Shown here: piece after piece, positions 1-8,686 of the stretch | Numbering within the stretch: position 1 is the first letter of the stretch | Layout: every line of letters starts with the position of its first letter | Origin: Streptomyces lydicus | GTDB lineage: Bacteria > Actinomycetota > Actinomycetes > Streptomycetales > Streptomycetaceae | Length of the DNA: 64,000 bases | Assembly: GCF_001729485.1 (NCBI RefSeq) | Contig: NZ_CP017157.1 | Coordinates: 6,696,001 to 6,760,000 of the forward strand | Direction of reading: 5' to 3' | Notes under the pieces: model-generated | Database searches by the model: none | What the model was told of the DNA's origin: nothing | What the model saw: the letters and a program-made list of their open reading frames with translations, nothing else | Translations under genes and position numbers: made by a program

Positions 1-479
1 AGCGCCACTTCGGCGCCGTCCCGCTCGACCCGCCGGGCCCCCTGGTCGACCGCCAGCGGCCCCACCCGCAGCACCGGCGGCGCGCTCCGCCCGCGCCGCC
101 GCAGCAGCGCCTTCACCCGCGCCACCAGCACCACGTACGAGAACGGCTTGGTCAGGTAGTCGTCGGCACCGGTGTCCAGCCCCTCGGCCTCGTCGTACTC
201 GCCGTCCTTGGCGGTCAGCATCAGGATCGGTACGTCGTCACCGGCCGCGCGCAGCGCCCCGCAGACGCGGTAGCCGTTCATGCCGGGCAGCATGATGTCC
301 AGCACGACCAGGTCGTACCCGCCCTCACCCGCCCGGTGCAGCCCTTCCAGGCCGTCGTGCACCACGTCGACCGCGTAGCCCTCGGCCCGCAGGCCCTGCG
401 CGAGCGACCGGGCCAGGCGTTTCTCGTCCTCCACGAGAAGGAGCCGGAACGGGGTGCGGTGGGCGGCGCGAGGGAGCAT
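1..479 (-). CDS. OmpR/CutR-type response regulator, C-terminus beyond window
   Basis: DNA-binding response regulator of the OmpR class, phosphorylated by a partner sensor kinase that probably lies left of the window. About 159 residues are visible from the ATG at 479. The receiver domain shows the acidic pair (LLVEDEKR), the phospho-acceptor Asp in VVLDIMLPG, the switch Thr in MLTAKD and the Lys in YLTKPFSY. The chain then enters the linker and the start of the winged-helix output domain (LRVGPLAVD), which is cut by the window edge. It is transcribed divergently from the PepSY protein gene at 612. The gap holds three CTTCAG direct repeats that look like its operator, so it probably controls that gene and itself. 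The family call is firm; the signal is unknown. Confidence 0.93.
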   Translation of the reverse strand, partial: MLPRAAHRTPFRLLLVEDEKRLARSLAQGLRAEGYAVDVVHDGLEGLHRAGEGGYDLVVLDIMLPGMNGYRVCGALRAAGDDVPILMLTAKDGEYDEAEGLDTGADDYLTKPFSYVVLVARVKALLRRRGRSAPPVLRVGPLAVDQGARRVERDGAEVA

Positions 480-503
480 GGCACCCAAGCCTGCCAGCCC
501 GGA

Positions 504-541
504 CCTGAAGATCCCTTCAGCCGGCTTCAGCTCCCCTTCAG
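504..541. promoter_or_regulatory. CTTCAG direct-repeat operator, divergent promoter region
   Basis: CTTCAG occurs at 515-520, 525-530 and 536-541, spaced 10 and 11 bp, that is, one helical turn apart. An inverted copy (CCTGAAG) lies at 504-510. OmpR-family regulators bind head-to-tail repeats with this spacing. The site sits between the regulator start (479) and the PepSY gene start (612). Binding by the adjacent regulator is inferred. Confidence 0.6.
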
Positions 542-611
542 GTCCGCCCGTCCAGTGTGGTGGCACAGCGTTCGCACAGCGCTGGCACAGCCGATCTCAG
601 GGGAGAGACAC

Positions 612-1253
612 ATGAAGCGCCACCTCGTCATCGCCACCGCCGCAGCGGCCGCCCTGGTCGCCGGCGGCACGGTCACCGCCGTCGCGGTCAGCGGGGACGG
701 AGCCCCCTCCGGACGCCCCGACGCCCCGACGCGGCAGGCGGACGGCCACGGCCGGCCCGGCACGGAGGACGCCCGCGAGGCCGCCGCCGCGAAGGTGACC
801 GCGCCGCAGGCCGCGGCCGCCGCCCTGAGGGCCGTACCGGGCACCGTCACCGGCCTCGACCTGGACCGCGACCGTCCCGGGCTGGTCTGGGACGCGGACG
901 TCCTGGGCAAGGACGGCAGGTGGCACGAGCTCACCCTCGACGCGGGCGACGCCCGGGTGCTGAACCAGCACGTCGAGCGGGGGGACGACGACGACCACGC
1001 CCGCGAGCGGGCGGCCCTGCGGACCGCCCGGACCGACGCCGCGGGCGCCGCCCGCAAGGCCGCGGCGGCACACGGCACGGTGACCTCCGTCGAGCTGGAC
1101 GGCGACCACCGGGCCCGGGCCGTCTGGGAGGTCGAGACCGTCAGCAAGGACGGCAAGGAGCACCAGCTGCTGGTCGACCCGGACAGCGGCACGCTGACCA
1201 CCGTGCCGGCGCACGACGCGGACGACGACGACAACGACGGCGCGGACGACTGA
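612..1253 (+). CDS. Secreted PepSY-domain protein
   Basis: A 213-residue exported protein. The N-terminus (MKRHLVIATAAAAALVAGG) is a signal peptide or membrane anchor. Two PepSY-like repeats follow, around residues 55-115 and 135-195; each carries the pattern AxxAAxAxxGTVTxxELDxD...W.V.V..DGK.HEL.VD. An acidic linker (ERGDDDDH) separates them, and the C-terminus is a run of Asp (DADDDDNDGADD). PepSY domains are extracytoplasmic, and several inhibit peptidases or sense envelope state. The gene is divergent from the response regulator at 1-479 and lies behind the CTTCAG repeats, so it is a likely target. The start is the ATG after GGGAGAGACAC. The acidic tail could bind cations; this is a guess. 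Confidence 0.85.
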   Translation: MKRHLVIATAAAAALVAGGTVTAVAVSGDGAPSGRPDAPTRQADGHGRPGTEDAREAAAAKVTAPQAAAAALRAVPGTVTGLDLDRDRPGLVWDADVLGKDGRWHELTLDAGDARVLNQHVERGDDDDHARERAALRTARTDAAGAARKAAAAHGTVTSVELDGDHRARAVWEVETVSKDGKEHQLLVDPDSGTLTTVPAHDADDDDNDGADD

Positions 1254-1270
1254 CGGGCCGTCCGGCCCGG

Positions 1271-1296
1271 CCGGGGGCCGCGCGGGCGGCCCCCGG
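1271..1296. terminator. Bidirectional hairpin between PepSY gene and meaB
   Basis: Inverted repeat CCGGGGGCC (1271-1279) and GGCCCCCGG (1288-1296), a 9-bp all-GC stem with an 8-nt loop, between two converging genes. There is no T-tract, as is common in Streptomyces. Confidence 0.7.
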
Positions 1297-1311
1297 GTCC
1301 CGCCGGGAGGC

Positions 1312-2271
1312 TCAGCCCCCGTTCGTCAGCCCGTCCACCAACTCGTCCGCCGCCCGGTAGGGATCGGTCTCCCCGGCGACGATGCGCTCGGCCAGGGCAT
1401 CCAGCCGGCGGTCGCCGCTCAGGTCCCCGATCCGCTCGCGCAGCGCGGTCACCGCGATGGTCTCGACCTCGTGGGCGGCCCGGGCGCGGCGCCGCTCGGC
1501 CAGCACGCCGTGCTCCTCCATCCAGGCGCGGTGCTTCTCCAGGGCCTCGACGACCTCGTCGACGCCCTCGGAGCGCTGCGCGACGGTCTTGACGATCGGC
1601 GGCCGCCAGTCGCCGGGTGCCCGGGACTCCCCCAGGCCCAGCATGTGGTTGAGCTCCCGGGCGGTGGCGTCGGCACCGTCCCGGTCGGCCTTGTTGACGA
1701 CGTAGACGTCGCCGATCTCCAGGATTCCGGCCTTGGCCGCCTGGATCCCGTCGCCCATGCCGGGTGCCAGCAGCACCACGCTGGTGTCGGCCTGCGAGGC
1801 GATCTCCACCTCGGACTGGCCGACGCCGACGGTCTCGACCAGGATCACGTCGCAGCCCGCCCCGTCCAGCACCCGTATCGCCTGCGGCGCGGCCCAGGCC
1901 AGCCCGCCCAGGTGGCCGCGGGTGGCCATCGAACGGATGTAGACGCCGGGGTCGGAGGCGTGCTCGCTCATCCGGACCCGGTCACCGAGCAGCGCACCGC
2001 CGGAGAACGGGGAGGACGGGTCGACGGCGAGCACGCCGACCCGTTTGCCCGTCTTGCGGTACGCGGTGACCAGCGCCGAGGTGGTGGTGGACTTCCCCAC
2101 CCCGGGCGAGCCGGTCAGGCCCACCACATAAGCGTTGCCGGTGAGCGGCGCGAGCGCCGCCATGACCTCGCGCAGCTCCGGCGCGGCCCCCTCCACGAGG
2201 GAGATCAGCCGCGCCACCGCCCTCGGCCGGCCCTGCCGTGCCTGCTCCACCAGCTGGGGGACGTCCACCAT
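1312..2271 (-). CDS. meaB: Methylmalonyl-CoA mutase-associated GTPase MeaB
   Basis: A 319-residue G3E-family GTPase that protects and reactivates adenosylcobalamin-dependent methylmalonyl-CoA mutase and gates cofactor loading. The P-loop (GLTGSPGVGKSTTTSAL) is at about residues 52-68. The acidic Mg-binding motif (VLAVDPSSP), the DVILVETVGVGQSE segment and the VVNKAD base-specificity motif follow in the usual order. Length matches ArgK/MeaB proteins. The neighbours fit the pathway: thiolase upstream on the same strand and methylmalonyl-CoA epimerase just beyond. The ATP:cobalamin adenosyltransferase of this window (24.1 kb) would supply the cofactor. The gap to the thiolase is 53 bp, so the two probably form one operon. 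Confidence 0.95.
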   Translation of the reverse strand: MVDVPQLVEQARQGRPRAVARLISLVEGAAPELREVMAALAPLTGNAYVVGLTGSPGVGKSTTTSALVTAYRKTGKRVGVLAVDPSSPFSGGALLGDRVRMSEHASDPGVYIRSMATRGHLGGLAWAAPQAIRVLDGAGCDVILVETVGVGQSEVEIASQADTSVVLLAPGMGDGIQAAKAGILEIGDVYVVNKADRDGADATARELNHMLGLGESRAPGDWRPPIVKTVAQRSEGVDEVVEALEKHRAWMEEHGVLAERRRARAAHEVETIAVTALRERIGDLSGDRRLDALAERIVAGETDPYRAADELVDGLTNGG

Positions 2272-2324
2272 CGCTGCCCGTCTCCTTCGGCTCGCTCGTC
2301 CGCGTCCGGCCCGCCCGTACGCGC

Positions 2325-3536
2325 TTACTTACCCGGTACGCGAATGATCAGCGCGTCGCCCTGACCACCGCCACCACACAGCGCCGCGGCACCCACACCG
2401 CCGCCGCGCCGGCGCAGCTCCAGTGCGAGGTGCAGCACGATGCGGGCGCCGGACATGCCGATCGGGTGACCCAGCGCGATGGCGCCGCCGTTGACATTCA
2501 CCTTTTCGGGGGAGACCCCGAGATCCTTCATCGACTGCACCGCGACGGCCGCGAACGCCTCGTTGATCTCGATCAGGTCAAGATCCTGGACGGTCAGCCC
2601 CTCCTTGCCCAGCGCGTGGTTGATCGCGTTGGACGGCTGGGACTGCAGCGAGTTGTCCGGGCCCGCGACGTTGCCGTGCGCGCCGATCTCGGCGATCCAT
2701 TCCAGGCCCAGCTGCTCGGCCCTGGCCTTGCTCATCACCACGACCGCGGCCGCGCCGTCGGAGATCTGCGAGGAGGTGCCGGCGGTGATCGTGCCGTCCT
2801 TGGCGAACGCCGGGCGCAGCTTGCCCAGCGACTCCGCCGTGGTCTCCGCGCGGATGCCCTCGTCCTTGGCGAAGACGACCGGCTCGCCCTTGCGCTGCGG
2901 GATCTCCACGGGGGTGATCTCGGCCTCGAAGAGCCCGTTCTTCTGGGCGGCGGCGGCCCGCTGGTGGGAGCGCGCGGCGACCTCGTCCTGCTCCGGACGG
3001 GCGATACCCAGACGGGTGTTGTGCTTCTCGGTCGACTCGCCCATGGCGATGCCCTCGAAGGAGTCGGTGAGGCCGTCGTGCGCCATCGCGTCGAGCATCT
3101 CGACGGCGCCGTACTTGTAGCCCTCCCGCGACTTGGGGAGCAGGTGAGGCGCGTTGGTCATGGACTCCTGGCCGCCCGCGACGATCACGTCGAACTCGCC
3201 GGCGCGGATGAGCTGGTCGGCCAGCGCGATGGCGTCGAGGCCCGAGAGACAGACCTTGTTGACGGTCAGCGCGGGGACGTTCATCGGGATGCCGGCCTTG
3301 ACGGCCGCCTGGCGCGCCGGGATCTGCCCCGCCCCGGCCTGCAGCACCTGGCCCATGATCACGTACTGCACCTGGTCACCGCCGATGCCCGCCCGGTCCA
3401 GCGCCGCCTTGATGGCGAAGCCGCCCAGATCGGCGCCGGAGAAGGTCCGCAGGGACCCCAGGAGCCGGCCCATGGGGGTGCGCGCGCCCGCCACGATCAC
3501 TGAGGTGGTGCCGTTCGTGCCGTTCGTTTCAGACAT
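2325..3536 (-). CDS. Acetyl-CoA C-acetyltransferase (thiolase)
   Basis: A 403-residue type II thiolase that interconverts two acetyl-CoA and acetoacetyl-CoA. The nucleophilic Cys is in [13 protein letters not shown] (about residue 98), the catalytic His in [16 protein letters not shown], and the second Cys in [11 protein letters not shown] near the C-terminus, all at canonical spacing. The N-terminal motif [10 protein letters not shown] is intact. It lies in a propionate/methylmalonyl-CoA neighbourhood and, together with the 3-hydroxybutyryl-CoA dehydrogenase at 20.8 kb, would serve C4 acyl-CoA metabolism for growth or polyketide precursors. The start ATG at 3536 has a GGAAGG-type ribosome site upstream. 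It may be regulated through the GTAC palindrome at 3585-3598. Confidence 0.95.
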   Translation of the reverse strand: MSETNGTNGTTSVIVAGARTPMGRLLGSLRTFSGADLGGFAIKAALDRAGIGGDQVQYVIMGQVLQAGAGQIPARQAAVKAGIPMNVPALTVNKVCLSGLDAIALADQLIRAGEFDVIVAGGQESMTNAPHLLPKSREGYKYGAVEMLDAMAHDGLTDSFEGIAMGESTEKHNTRLGIARPEQDEVAARSHQRAAAAQKNGLFEAEITPVEIPQRKGEPVVFAKDEGIRAETTAESLGKLRPAFAKDGTITAGTSSQISDGAAAVVVMSKARAEQLGLEWIAEIGAHGNVAGPDNSLQSQPSNAINHALGKEGLTVQDLDLIEINEAFAAVAVQSMKDLGVSPEKVNVNGGAIALGHPIGMSGARIVLHLALELRRRGGGVGAAALCGGGGQGDALIIRVPGK

Positions 3537-3584
3537 GCGATGCGGCCTTCCTTTGCAGGGAAGTTAACGAGGGTTCCCGTCAAT

Positions 3585-3598
3585 GTACTGAGCGGTAC
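3585..3598. promoter_or_regulatory. GTAC-type imperfect palindrome between thiolase and epimerase
   Basis: GTACTGAGCGGTAC, an imperfect inverted repeat in the 137-bp divergent spacer, 49 bp upstream of the thiolase start. A second palindrome, CACCGGC-aa-GCCGGTG, lies at 3608-3623. The first resembles a TetR-type operator in size and form. The binding protein is unknown. Confidence 0.4.
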
Positions 3599-3673
3599 GC
3601 CCCGGGTCACCGGCAAGCCGGTGTGATCGCGCGCACGTTGCGTAACCAGCTGTGCGAGCGGTGCACTGGACTC

Positions 3674-4114
3674 ATGCTGACGCGAATCGACCACATCGGG
3701 ATCGCCTGTTTCGACCTCGACACCACTGTCGAGTTCTACCGTGCCACGTACGGCTTCGAGGTGTTCCACACCGAGGTCAACGAGGAGCAGGGCGTGCGGG
3801 AAGCCATGCTCAAGATCAATGAGACGTCGGACGGCGGCGCCTCCTACCTCCAGCTGCTGGAGCCCACCCGCGAGGACTCCGCGGTGGGCAAGTGGCTGGC
3901 CAAGAACGGCGAGGGCGTGCACCACATCGCCTTCGGCACCGCGGACGTCGACGGCGACTCCCAGGACATCCGCGACAAGGGCGTACGGGTCCTGTACGAC
4001 GAGCCCAGGACGGGTTCGATGGGGTCGCGGATCACCTTCCTGCACCCCAAGGACTGCCACGGCGTGCTCACCGAACTCGTCACCGCCGCACCCCCCACCG
4101 GGACGGAGCACTGA
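3674..4114 (+). CDS. mce: Methylmalonyl-CoA epimerase
   Basis: A 146-residue VOC-fold epimerase interconverting (R)- and (S)-methylmalonyl-CoA. The metal ligands and catalytic residues of the family are visible: His in IDHIGIACFDL, the EQGVREAML segment, His in GVHHIAFG and Glu in GVLTELV near the C-terminus. The ATG at 3674 gives the family's normal N-terminus (MLTRIDHIG); the frame stays open upstream, but those residues are not family-like. It is divergent from the thiolase/meaB pair and, with MeaB, links propionyl-CoA to succinyl-CoA. It ends just before a hairpin terminator and is followed by scy. Confidence 0.94.
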   Translation: MLTRIDHIGIACFDLDTTVEFYRATYGFEVFHTEVNEEQGVREAMLKINETSDGGASYLQLLEPTREDSAVGKWLAKNGEGVHHIAFGTADVDGDSQDIRDKGVRVLYDEPRTGSMGSRITFLHPKDCHGVLTELVTAAPPTGTEH

Positions 4115-4124
4115 CCTTCGCGTT

Positions 4125-4156
4125 CCCCGGCCGGTAGAGTGCAGCTTCGGCCGGGG
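4125..4156 (+). terminator. Hairpin after methylmalonyl-CoA epimerase
   Basis: CCCCGGCCG (4125-4133) pairs perfectly with CGGCCGGGG (4148-4156) around a 14-nt loop, 10 bp after the epimerase stop. It separates that gene from the scy promoter region. Confidence 0.65.
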
Positions 4157-4322
4157 TACGGAAGTGGGGCTCGGCCCATACTCTGCCGATGATCTGACAC
4201 CATTTCTTCGGAAGGGTCAGCTCCGATGGGCGCGAGTCCGGTACGACGTGACGTGTACGGGACGATCGCCGCAGGACCGGGGCCGGCCGCCACCATGACC
4301 AGGGGACGGATGGGACCGCGCA

Positions 4323-7300
4323 GTGCGGGGCAACGACCGCTACGAGGCTGACGACCACCTCTCGCAGTTCGAGGCCGAGATGGAGCGGCTGAAGACCGAG
4401 CGGGACAAGGCCGTCCAGCACGCCGACGACCTCGGCTACCAGGTCGAGGTGCTGCGTGCCAAGCTGCATGAGGCGCGCCGCAACCTCGCGACTCGCCCTG
4501 CCTACGACAACCTCAGCCACCAGGCCGAACAGCTGCTGCGCAACGCGCAGATCCAGGCGGACCAGCTGCGCTCGGACGCCGAGCGCGAGCTGCGTGAGGC
4601 GCGGGCACAGACCCAGCGGGTGCTGCAGGAGCAGGCCGAGCGGCAGGCGCGGCTGGAGGCCGAGCTGCACGCCGAGGCGGTCAGCCGCCGCCAGCGCCTC
4701 GACGAGGAGCTCAACGAGCGCCGGCAGACCGTCGAATCGCACGTCAACGAGAACGTCGCCTGGGCCGAACAGCTGCGCGCCCGTACGGAGTCGCAGGCCC
4801 GCCGGCTGATGGAGGAGTCGCGGGCGGAGGCCGAGCAGGCGCTGGCGTCCGCGCGCGCCGAGGCCCAGCGGCTGGCCGACCAGGCCAGGGAACGGCTGGG
4901 CACCGCGGCCGAAGAGGCCCGCGCCGAAGCGGAAGCCATCCTGCGCCGGGCCCGTACGGACGCCGAGCGGCTGCTCAACGCCGCCTCCGCGCAGGCCCAG
5001 GAGGCCACCGACCAGGCCGAGCAGCTGCGCACCACCGCCGGCAGCGAGTCGGAGGAGGCCCGCCGCCAGGCCACCGAGCTGACCCGCACCGCCGAGGCCC
5101 GCATCCAGGAGGCGGACGCGGCGCTGCGCGAGGCGCGCGCCGAGGCGGAGAAGCTCGTCGAGGAGGCCCAGCAGGCCGCCGGCAAGCGGCTGTCGGCCGC
5201 CGAGTCGGAGAACGAGCAGCGCACCCGCACCGCCAAGGCGGAGGTCGCGCGGCTGGTCGCCGAGGCCACCAAGGAGGCCGAGGCGCTCAAGGGCGAGGCG
5301 GAGCAACTGCGCGCCGACGCCCGCACGGAGGCCGAACGGCTGGTCGCCGAGGCGCAGGAGAGCGCCCGGTCGAGGGCGGCGGAGGACTCCGCGGCGCAGC
5401 TGGCGAAGGCCGCGCGGACCGCCGAGGAGGTGCTGACCAAGGCGTCGGACGACGCCAAGGCCACCACCAAGGCCGCCGCCGAGGAGGCCGAGCGGCTGCG
5501 CAGCGAGGCGGAGGCCGAGGCCGACCGGCTGCGCGAGGAGGCGCACGACACCGCGGCCCAGCTCAAGGGCGCGGCGAAGGACGACACCAAGGAGTACCGC
5601 GCCAAGACCGTCGAACTCCAGGAGGAGGCACGGCGGCTGCGCGGGGAGGCCGAGCAGCTGCGGGCGGACGCGGTCGCCGAGGGTGAGCGCATCCGCAGCG
5701 AGGCCCGCCGGGAGGCGGTCCAGCAGATCGAGGAGGCGGCGGGTACCGCCGAGGAGCTGCTCGCCAAGGCCAAGTCCGACGCCGAGGAGACCCGTTCGGG
5801 TGCCGTCTCGGAGAGCGAGCGGGTGCGGACGGAGGCCATCGAGCGCGCCTCGGCGCTGCGCCGGCAGGCCGAGGACGCGCTGGAGCGGGCCCGCAAGGAG
5901 TCCGAGCAGCTGCTCACCGAGGGCGCCGAGGCCGCCGAGCTGGTGACCACGGAGGCCGAGAAGGCCGCCACGAAGCTGCGCGCGGACGCCGAGGAGGCCG
6001 CGCAGGAGCGGCGGGCCGAGGCCCAGGCGGAGCTGGACCGGCTGCGCGACGAGGCGGAGGCCAAGGTCACCGCCGCCGAGGAGGCGCTGCGCGAGGCCCG
6101 CGCGGAGGCCGAGCGGCTGCGCCGGGAGACCCAGGAGGAGGCGGCCCGGCTCAAGGCGGAGGCCGCCGAGCGCCGTCGCACGCTCCAGCAGGAGGCCGAG
6201 GAGGAGGCCGAGCGGCTGCGCGCCGAGGCCGCGGCGGACGCCTCGGCGGCCCGTTCCGAGGCCGAGTCGGTGGCCGTACGGCTGCGCAGCGAGGCGCAGG
6301 CGGAGGCCGAGCGGCTCAAGTCGGAGGCGCAGGAGACCGCCGACCGGGTGCGTGCGGAGGCCGCGACGGCCGCGGAGCGCACCGGCACGGAGGCGGCCGA
6401 GGCACTGGCCGAGGCCCAGGAGGAGGCCGCGCGGCGGCGCCGGGAGGCCGAGCAGCTGCTGGGCGAGGCCCGTGAGGAGGCCCACCAGGAGCGCACCTCG
6501 GCGCGCGAGCAGAGCGAGGAACTGCTCTCGTCCGCCCGTACCCGGGTGGGCGAGGCGCAGGAGGAGGCCGAGCGGCTGGTCGAGGAGGCGGACCGCCGGG
6601 CCGGCGAGCTGGTGTCGGCGGCCGAGCAGACCGCGCAGCAGGTGCGCGAGTCGGTCGCGGGGCTGCACGAGCAGGCCGGTGAGGAGATCGCCGGGCTGCG
6701 TTCGGCGGCCGAACACGCCGCGGAGCGTACGAAGTCGGAGGCGCAGGAGGAGGCGGACCGGGTCCGCAAGGACGCCTACGAGGAGCGCGAGCGCGCCTCG
6801 GAGGACGCCGCGCGCACCCGCCAGGAGGCGCAGGAGGCGTCCGAGGCCGCGAAGTCCCTCGCCGAGCGGGCGGTGTCGGAGGCCATCGAGGAGGCCGACC
6901 GGCTGCGCGCGGAAGCGGCCGGGGTGCTGGACGAGGCCCGCCGGGACGCCAACACGGCGCGCACGGACGCCGCGGAGCAGGCCGACCGGCTGGTGGCGGA
7001 GGCGACCGCCCAGGCCGAGAAGCTGGTCGCGGACGCCTCGGCGAAGGCGCAGCAGCTGCGCACCGACGCCTCCGACGCGCTGGCGGCGGGCGAGCAGGAC
7101 GCGGCCCGGGCCCGTGCGGAGGCGCGGGACGACGCCAACCGGATGCGCACGGACGCCGCGGAGCAGGCGGACCGGCTGATCACCGAGGCCCGTACGGAGG
7201 CCGAACGGATCGTCACCGAGGCCACCGAGCTGACCTCTTCGGCCCAGGACGACGCGGACCGTACGGTCGCCGAGGCCCAGCAGGCCGCCGAGCGGCTGCG

Positions 7301-8573
7301 CGCGGAGGGCGAGCAGCAGGCCCGGGCGCTGGTGGCGGAGGCCACGGACACGGCGGAGCGGCTGCGGGCCGACGCCGCCGAGGTGCTGGAGGCCGCCCGC
7401 AGGGACGCCGAGCAGACCGGCGACGAGGCCCGCAAGGCCGCCAACAAGACGCGTTCGGACGCCGCGGAGCAGGCCGACGAGCTGATGTCGGAGGCCGCGA
7501 CCGAGGCGGAGCGGCTGCGCACGGAGGCGGCCGAGACCACCGCGGACGCCGAGCGGGACGCGGACCGCACCCGGGCCGACGCCCGGGAGCAGGCCGACCG
7601 GATGCTCGCGACGGCCACCGCGGAGGCGGACCGGCTGCGGGCCGAGGCCGCCGAGACGGTCACGGCCGCGCAGGAGCACGCCAACCGCACCCGTAACGAG
7701 TCCGCGAAGATCAAGGAGGACGCCGAGGCGGCCGCCGAGCGGACCCGCAACGAGGCCCAGCAGGAGGCCGACCGGCTGCTGGACGAGGCCCGCAAGGACG
7801 CCGCGAAGCGCCGCGGGGACGCCGCCGAGCAGGCCGACCAGCTCGTCGCCAAGGCCCAGGAGGAGGCCCTCAAGGCCGCCACCGCCGCCGAGGAGCAGGC
7901 CGACACCATGGTCGGGGCGGCCCGCAAGGAGGCCGAGCGGATCGTCGCCGAGGCGACGGCCGACGGCAACGGCCGGGTGGAGAAGGCCCGTACGGACGCG
8001 AACGCGCTGCTGGAGGAGGCCCGCGGCGACGCCACCGCGATCCGGGAGCGTGCCGAGGAGCTGCGGCAGCGGATCGAGTCCGAGGTGGAGGAGCTGCACG
8101 AGCGGGCCCGCCGGGAGTCCGCTGAGGCGATGAAGAACGCCGGCGAGCGGGTCGACAAGCTCATCGCGCAGGCCACCGCCCAGCAGGTGGAGGCCGAGGA
8201 GAAGGCCGAACGGATGATGTCGGACGCGAGCAGCGAGGCGAGCAAGGTCCGGATCGCGGCGGTGAAGAAGGCCGAGGGCCTGATCAAGGAGGCCGAGAAC
8301 AAGAAGGCCGAGGCGGTGCGCGACGCGGAGCGGATGCGCACCGAGGCCGAGGCGGAGGCCGCCCGGATCGTGGACGAGGGGAAGCGGGAGCTGGAGGTCC
8401 TGGTGCGCCGGCGCGAGGACATCAACGCCGAAATCTCCCGCGTTCAGGACGTTCTGGAGGCCCTGGAGTCGTTCGAGACGCCGGGTGGGGGCGGCGACAA
8501 CAAGGGCAATGGGGTGAAAGCGGGCGCGGGCGCCGGTGCAACTCGTTCGAGTGGCAAGCAGTCTGAAGGGTAG
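4323..8573 (+). CDS. scy: Scy, polarisome coiled-coil scaffold
   Basis: A 1416-residue, almost wholly alpha-helical coiled-coil protein. In Streptomyces, Scy assembles at hyphal tips with DivIVA and FilP and sets tip number and polar growth. The N-terminus (DDHLSQFEAEMERLKTE, then DLGYQVEVLRAKLHEARRN) is the conserved head. The rest is continuous AE/ER/AR/EA repeat sequence, for example DAAEQADRLVAEA and its variants from about residue 880 on. This fits the 51-residue hendecad-like repeat described for Scy and FilP. The C-terminal end (KRELEVLVRRREDINAEISRVQDVLEALESF) breaks the repeat, as does the matching end of FilP. The start is GTG at 4323 (encoding MRGNDRYE), which matches the known Scy N-terminus as I remember it; the ribosome site is weak. 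Slightly longer than the S. coelicolor protein (about 1326 aa), so repeat number differs. filP follows on the same strand. Confidence 0.95.
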   Translation: MRGNDRYEADDHLSQFEAEMERLKTERDKAVQHADDLGYQVEVLRAKLHEARRNLATRPAYDNLSHQAEQLLRNAQIQADQLRSDAERELREARAQTQRVLQEQAERQARLEAELHAEAVSRRQRLDEELNERRQTVESHVNENVAWAEQLRARTESQARRLMEESRAEAEQALASARAEAQRLADQARERLGTAAEEARAEAEAILRRARTDAERLLNAASAQAQEATDQAEQLRTTAGSESEEARRQATELTRTAEARIQEADAALREARAEAEKLVEEAQQAAGKRLSAAESENEQRTRTAKAEVARLVAEATKEAEALKGEAEQLRADARTEAERLVAEAQESARSRAAEDSAAQLAKAARTAEEVLTKASDDAKATTKAAAEEAERLRSEAEAEADRLREEAHDTAAQLKGAAKDDTKEYRAKTVELQEEARRLRGEAEQLRADAVAEGERIRSEARREAVQQIEEAAGTAEELLAKAKSDAEETRSGAVSESERVRTEAIERASALRRQAEDALERARKESEQLLTEGAEAAELVTTEAEKAATKLRADAEEAAQERRAEAQAELDRLRDEAEAKVTAAEEALREARAEAERLRRETQEEAARLKAEAAERRRTLQQEAEEEAERLRAEAAADASAARSEAESVAVRLRSEAQAEAERLKSEAQETADRVRAEAATAAERTGTEAAEALAEAQEEAARRRREAEQLLGEAREEAHQERTSAREQSEELLSSARTRVGEAQEEAERLVEEADRRAGELVSAAEQTAQQVRESVAGLHEQAGEEIAGLRSAAEHAAERTKSEAQEEADRVRKDAYEERERASEDAARTRQEAQEASEAAKSLAERAVSEAIEEADRLRAEAAGVLDEARRDANTARTDAAEQADRLVAEATAQAEKLVADASAKAQQLRTDASDALAAGEQDAARARAEARDDANRMRTDAAEQADRLITEARTEAERIVTEATELTSSAQDDADRTVAEAQQAAERLRAEGEQQARALVAEATDTAERLRADAAEVLEAARRDAEQTGDEARKAANKTRSDAAEQADELMSEAATEAERLRTEAAETTADAERDADRTRADAREQADRMLATATAEADRLRAEAAETVTAAQEHANRTRNESAKIKEDAEAAAERTRNEAQQEADRLLDEARKDAAKRRGDAAEQADQLVAKAQEEALKAATAAEEQADTMVGAARKEAERIVAEATADGNGRVEKARTDANALLEEARGDATAIRERAEELRQRIESEVEELHERARRESAEAMKNAGERVDKLIAQATAQQVEAEEKAERMMSDASSEASKVRIAAVKKAEGLIKEAENKKAEAVRDAERMRTEAEAEAARIVDEGKRELEVLVRRREDINAEISRVQDVLEALESFETPGGGGDNKGNGVKAGAGAGATRSSGKQSEG

Positions 8574-8584
8574 CCACTCAAATG

Positions 8585-8642
8585 AGGGGTCATTCTCCAG
8601 ATCAAACGGGCAATGACTCGATGACACGCCGTTGTGACCCCT
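8585..8642. repeat. Spaced inverted repeat AGGGGTCA / TGACCCCT in scy-filP spacer
   Basis: AGGGGTCA (8585-8592) and its exact reverse complement TGACCCCT (8635-8642) flank 42 nt between scy and filP. The right arm overlaps the proposed filP -35 hexamer. This could be a two-site operator or the stem of a scy terminator. Confidence 0.5.
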
Positions 8643-8659
8643 AGGATTCTCCTTATCAC
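8632..8659 (+). promoter_or_regulatory. Candidate filP promoter
   Basis: TTGTGA (8632-8637), 16 bp, then TATCAC (8654-8659) form a HrdB-type -35/-10 pair about 28 bp upstream of the filP ATG. This suggests that filP is transcribed separately from scy. Confidence 0.45.
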
Positions 8660-8686
8660 CTCACCGGTCTCTTCGACAGGAACCCC

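Noticed and set aside
4080-8627. 1515-codon open frame on the minus strand opposite scy
   Set aside because: It is the mirror of the strongly biased coiled-coil codons of scy. The translation is a Leu/Gly/Arg low-complexity string without domains, and the plus-strand frame encodes a known protein.
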